From a bacterium (GTDB lineage Bacteria > SZUA-79 > Acidulodesulfobacterales > Acidulodesulfobacteraceae): 5,117 bases of DNA. The position numbers and the translations under genes were made by a program. The notes under the pieces were generated by a model. That model was given only the letters and a program-made list of their open reading frames with translations, made no database searches and was not told where the DNA came from. This document shows positions 5,017 to 5,117 of this stretch, piece by piece. How positions within the stretch are numbered: position 1 is the first letter of the stretch; the number at the start of each line of letters is the position of its first letter. The stretch lies in contig JAJYQZ010000162.1 in NCBI GenBank assembly GCA_021794335.1, forward strand, positions 1-5,117, written 5' to 3'.

Positions 5017-5117
5017 ATGGCTATTATAAAAGATGGCAAGTTTTATTATTACGATTTCGTGTTCGAGGGGAAAAGATACAGGCGCTCATGCAAAACTATC
5101 GACCGCAAGCTTGCCGA
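5017..5117 (+). CDS. Tyrosine-recombinase (phage-type) integrase, N-terminal fragment (cut by window edge)
   Basis: The first 33 codons are visible, then the window ends mid-codon. The protein begins MAIIKDGKFYYYDFVFEGKR and continues with YRRSCKT-I-D-x-K-LA. A short basic start, an aromatic W/Y-Y-x-F strand, a GKRYR-x-S turn and a T-x-D-x-x-x-A helix start are typical of the N-terminal arm-binding domain of phage and island integrases. The core-binding and catalytic domains (R...H-x-x-R...Y) lie outside the window, so the call rests on this motif plus its place beside a tRNA. The ATG at 5017 has a GAGGTG ribosome binding site eight bases upstream and its own extended -10 promoter. The family would act on the tRNA-His 3' end to integrate or excise the element. 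Confidence 0.7.
   Translation, partial: MAIIKDGKFYYYDFVFEGKRYRRSCKTIDRKLA

Larger units (their letters stand above)
4864..5117 (+). mobile_element. Left end of a probable integrative element or prophage at tRNA-His
   Basis: Everything from just past the tRNA to the window edge is inferred to be element sequence. It holds a 153-base spacer, an integrase promoter, and the start of a tyrosine-recombinase gene. Whether the element is a phage, an ICE, a genomic island or a remnant cannot be told, because only its first about 250 bases are here. The spacer contains no other gene. Confidence 0.5.

Overview
The window is AT-rich bacterial DNA, with very AT-rich intergenic stretches and a compact layout. 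It looks like chromosomal housekeeping sequence that ends, on the right, at the probable edge of an integrated mobile element. The tRNA has an encoded CCA, and three genes have good Shine-Dalgarno sites. The sugar-phosphate enzymes are of bacterial type. An AT-rich proteobacterial or deltaproteobacterial-like lineage would fit, but nothing here fixes the taxon.

Left part (1-3614): a pentose phosphate block. The 3' third of glucose-6-phosphate dehydrogenase (zwf, + strand) runs in from outside the window. It ends five bases from the stop codon of a full-length transketolase (tkt, - strand). Transketolase lies directly downstream of a long-form transaldolase (tal, - strand), 55 bases away, so tal-tkt is a likely operon. 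The oxidative entry enzyme and both non-oxidative carbon-shuffling enzymes therefore sit together, in convergent transcription units.

Middle part (3615-4721): a small stand-alone LigD-type 3'-phosphoesterase (- strand) and a divergently transcribed four-helix DoxX-family membrane protein (+ strand), separated by a 167-base AT-rich promoter region. The phosphoesterase gene has no Shine-Dalgarno site. A perfect extended -10 element lies exactly where it would place the transcript start on the GTG start codon, which predicts a leaderless mRNA. The DoxX gene also lacks a clear ribosome binding site.

Right part (4722-5117): an intact tRNA-His(GTG) with a good promoter, a 153-base gap, then the first 33 codons of a tyrosine-recombinase (phage-type) integrase reading away from the tRNA. 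This is the classic arrangement of a prophage or integrative element inserted at a tRNA 3' end, with nearly all of the element outside the window. No new multi-gene system is visible here. The two points most worth following up are the element boundary and the predicted leaderless DNA-repair gene.
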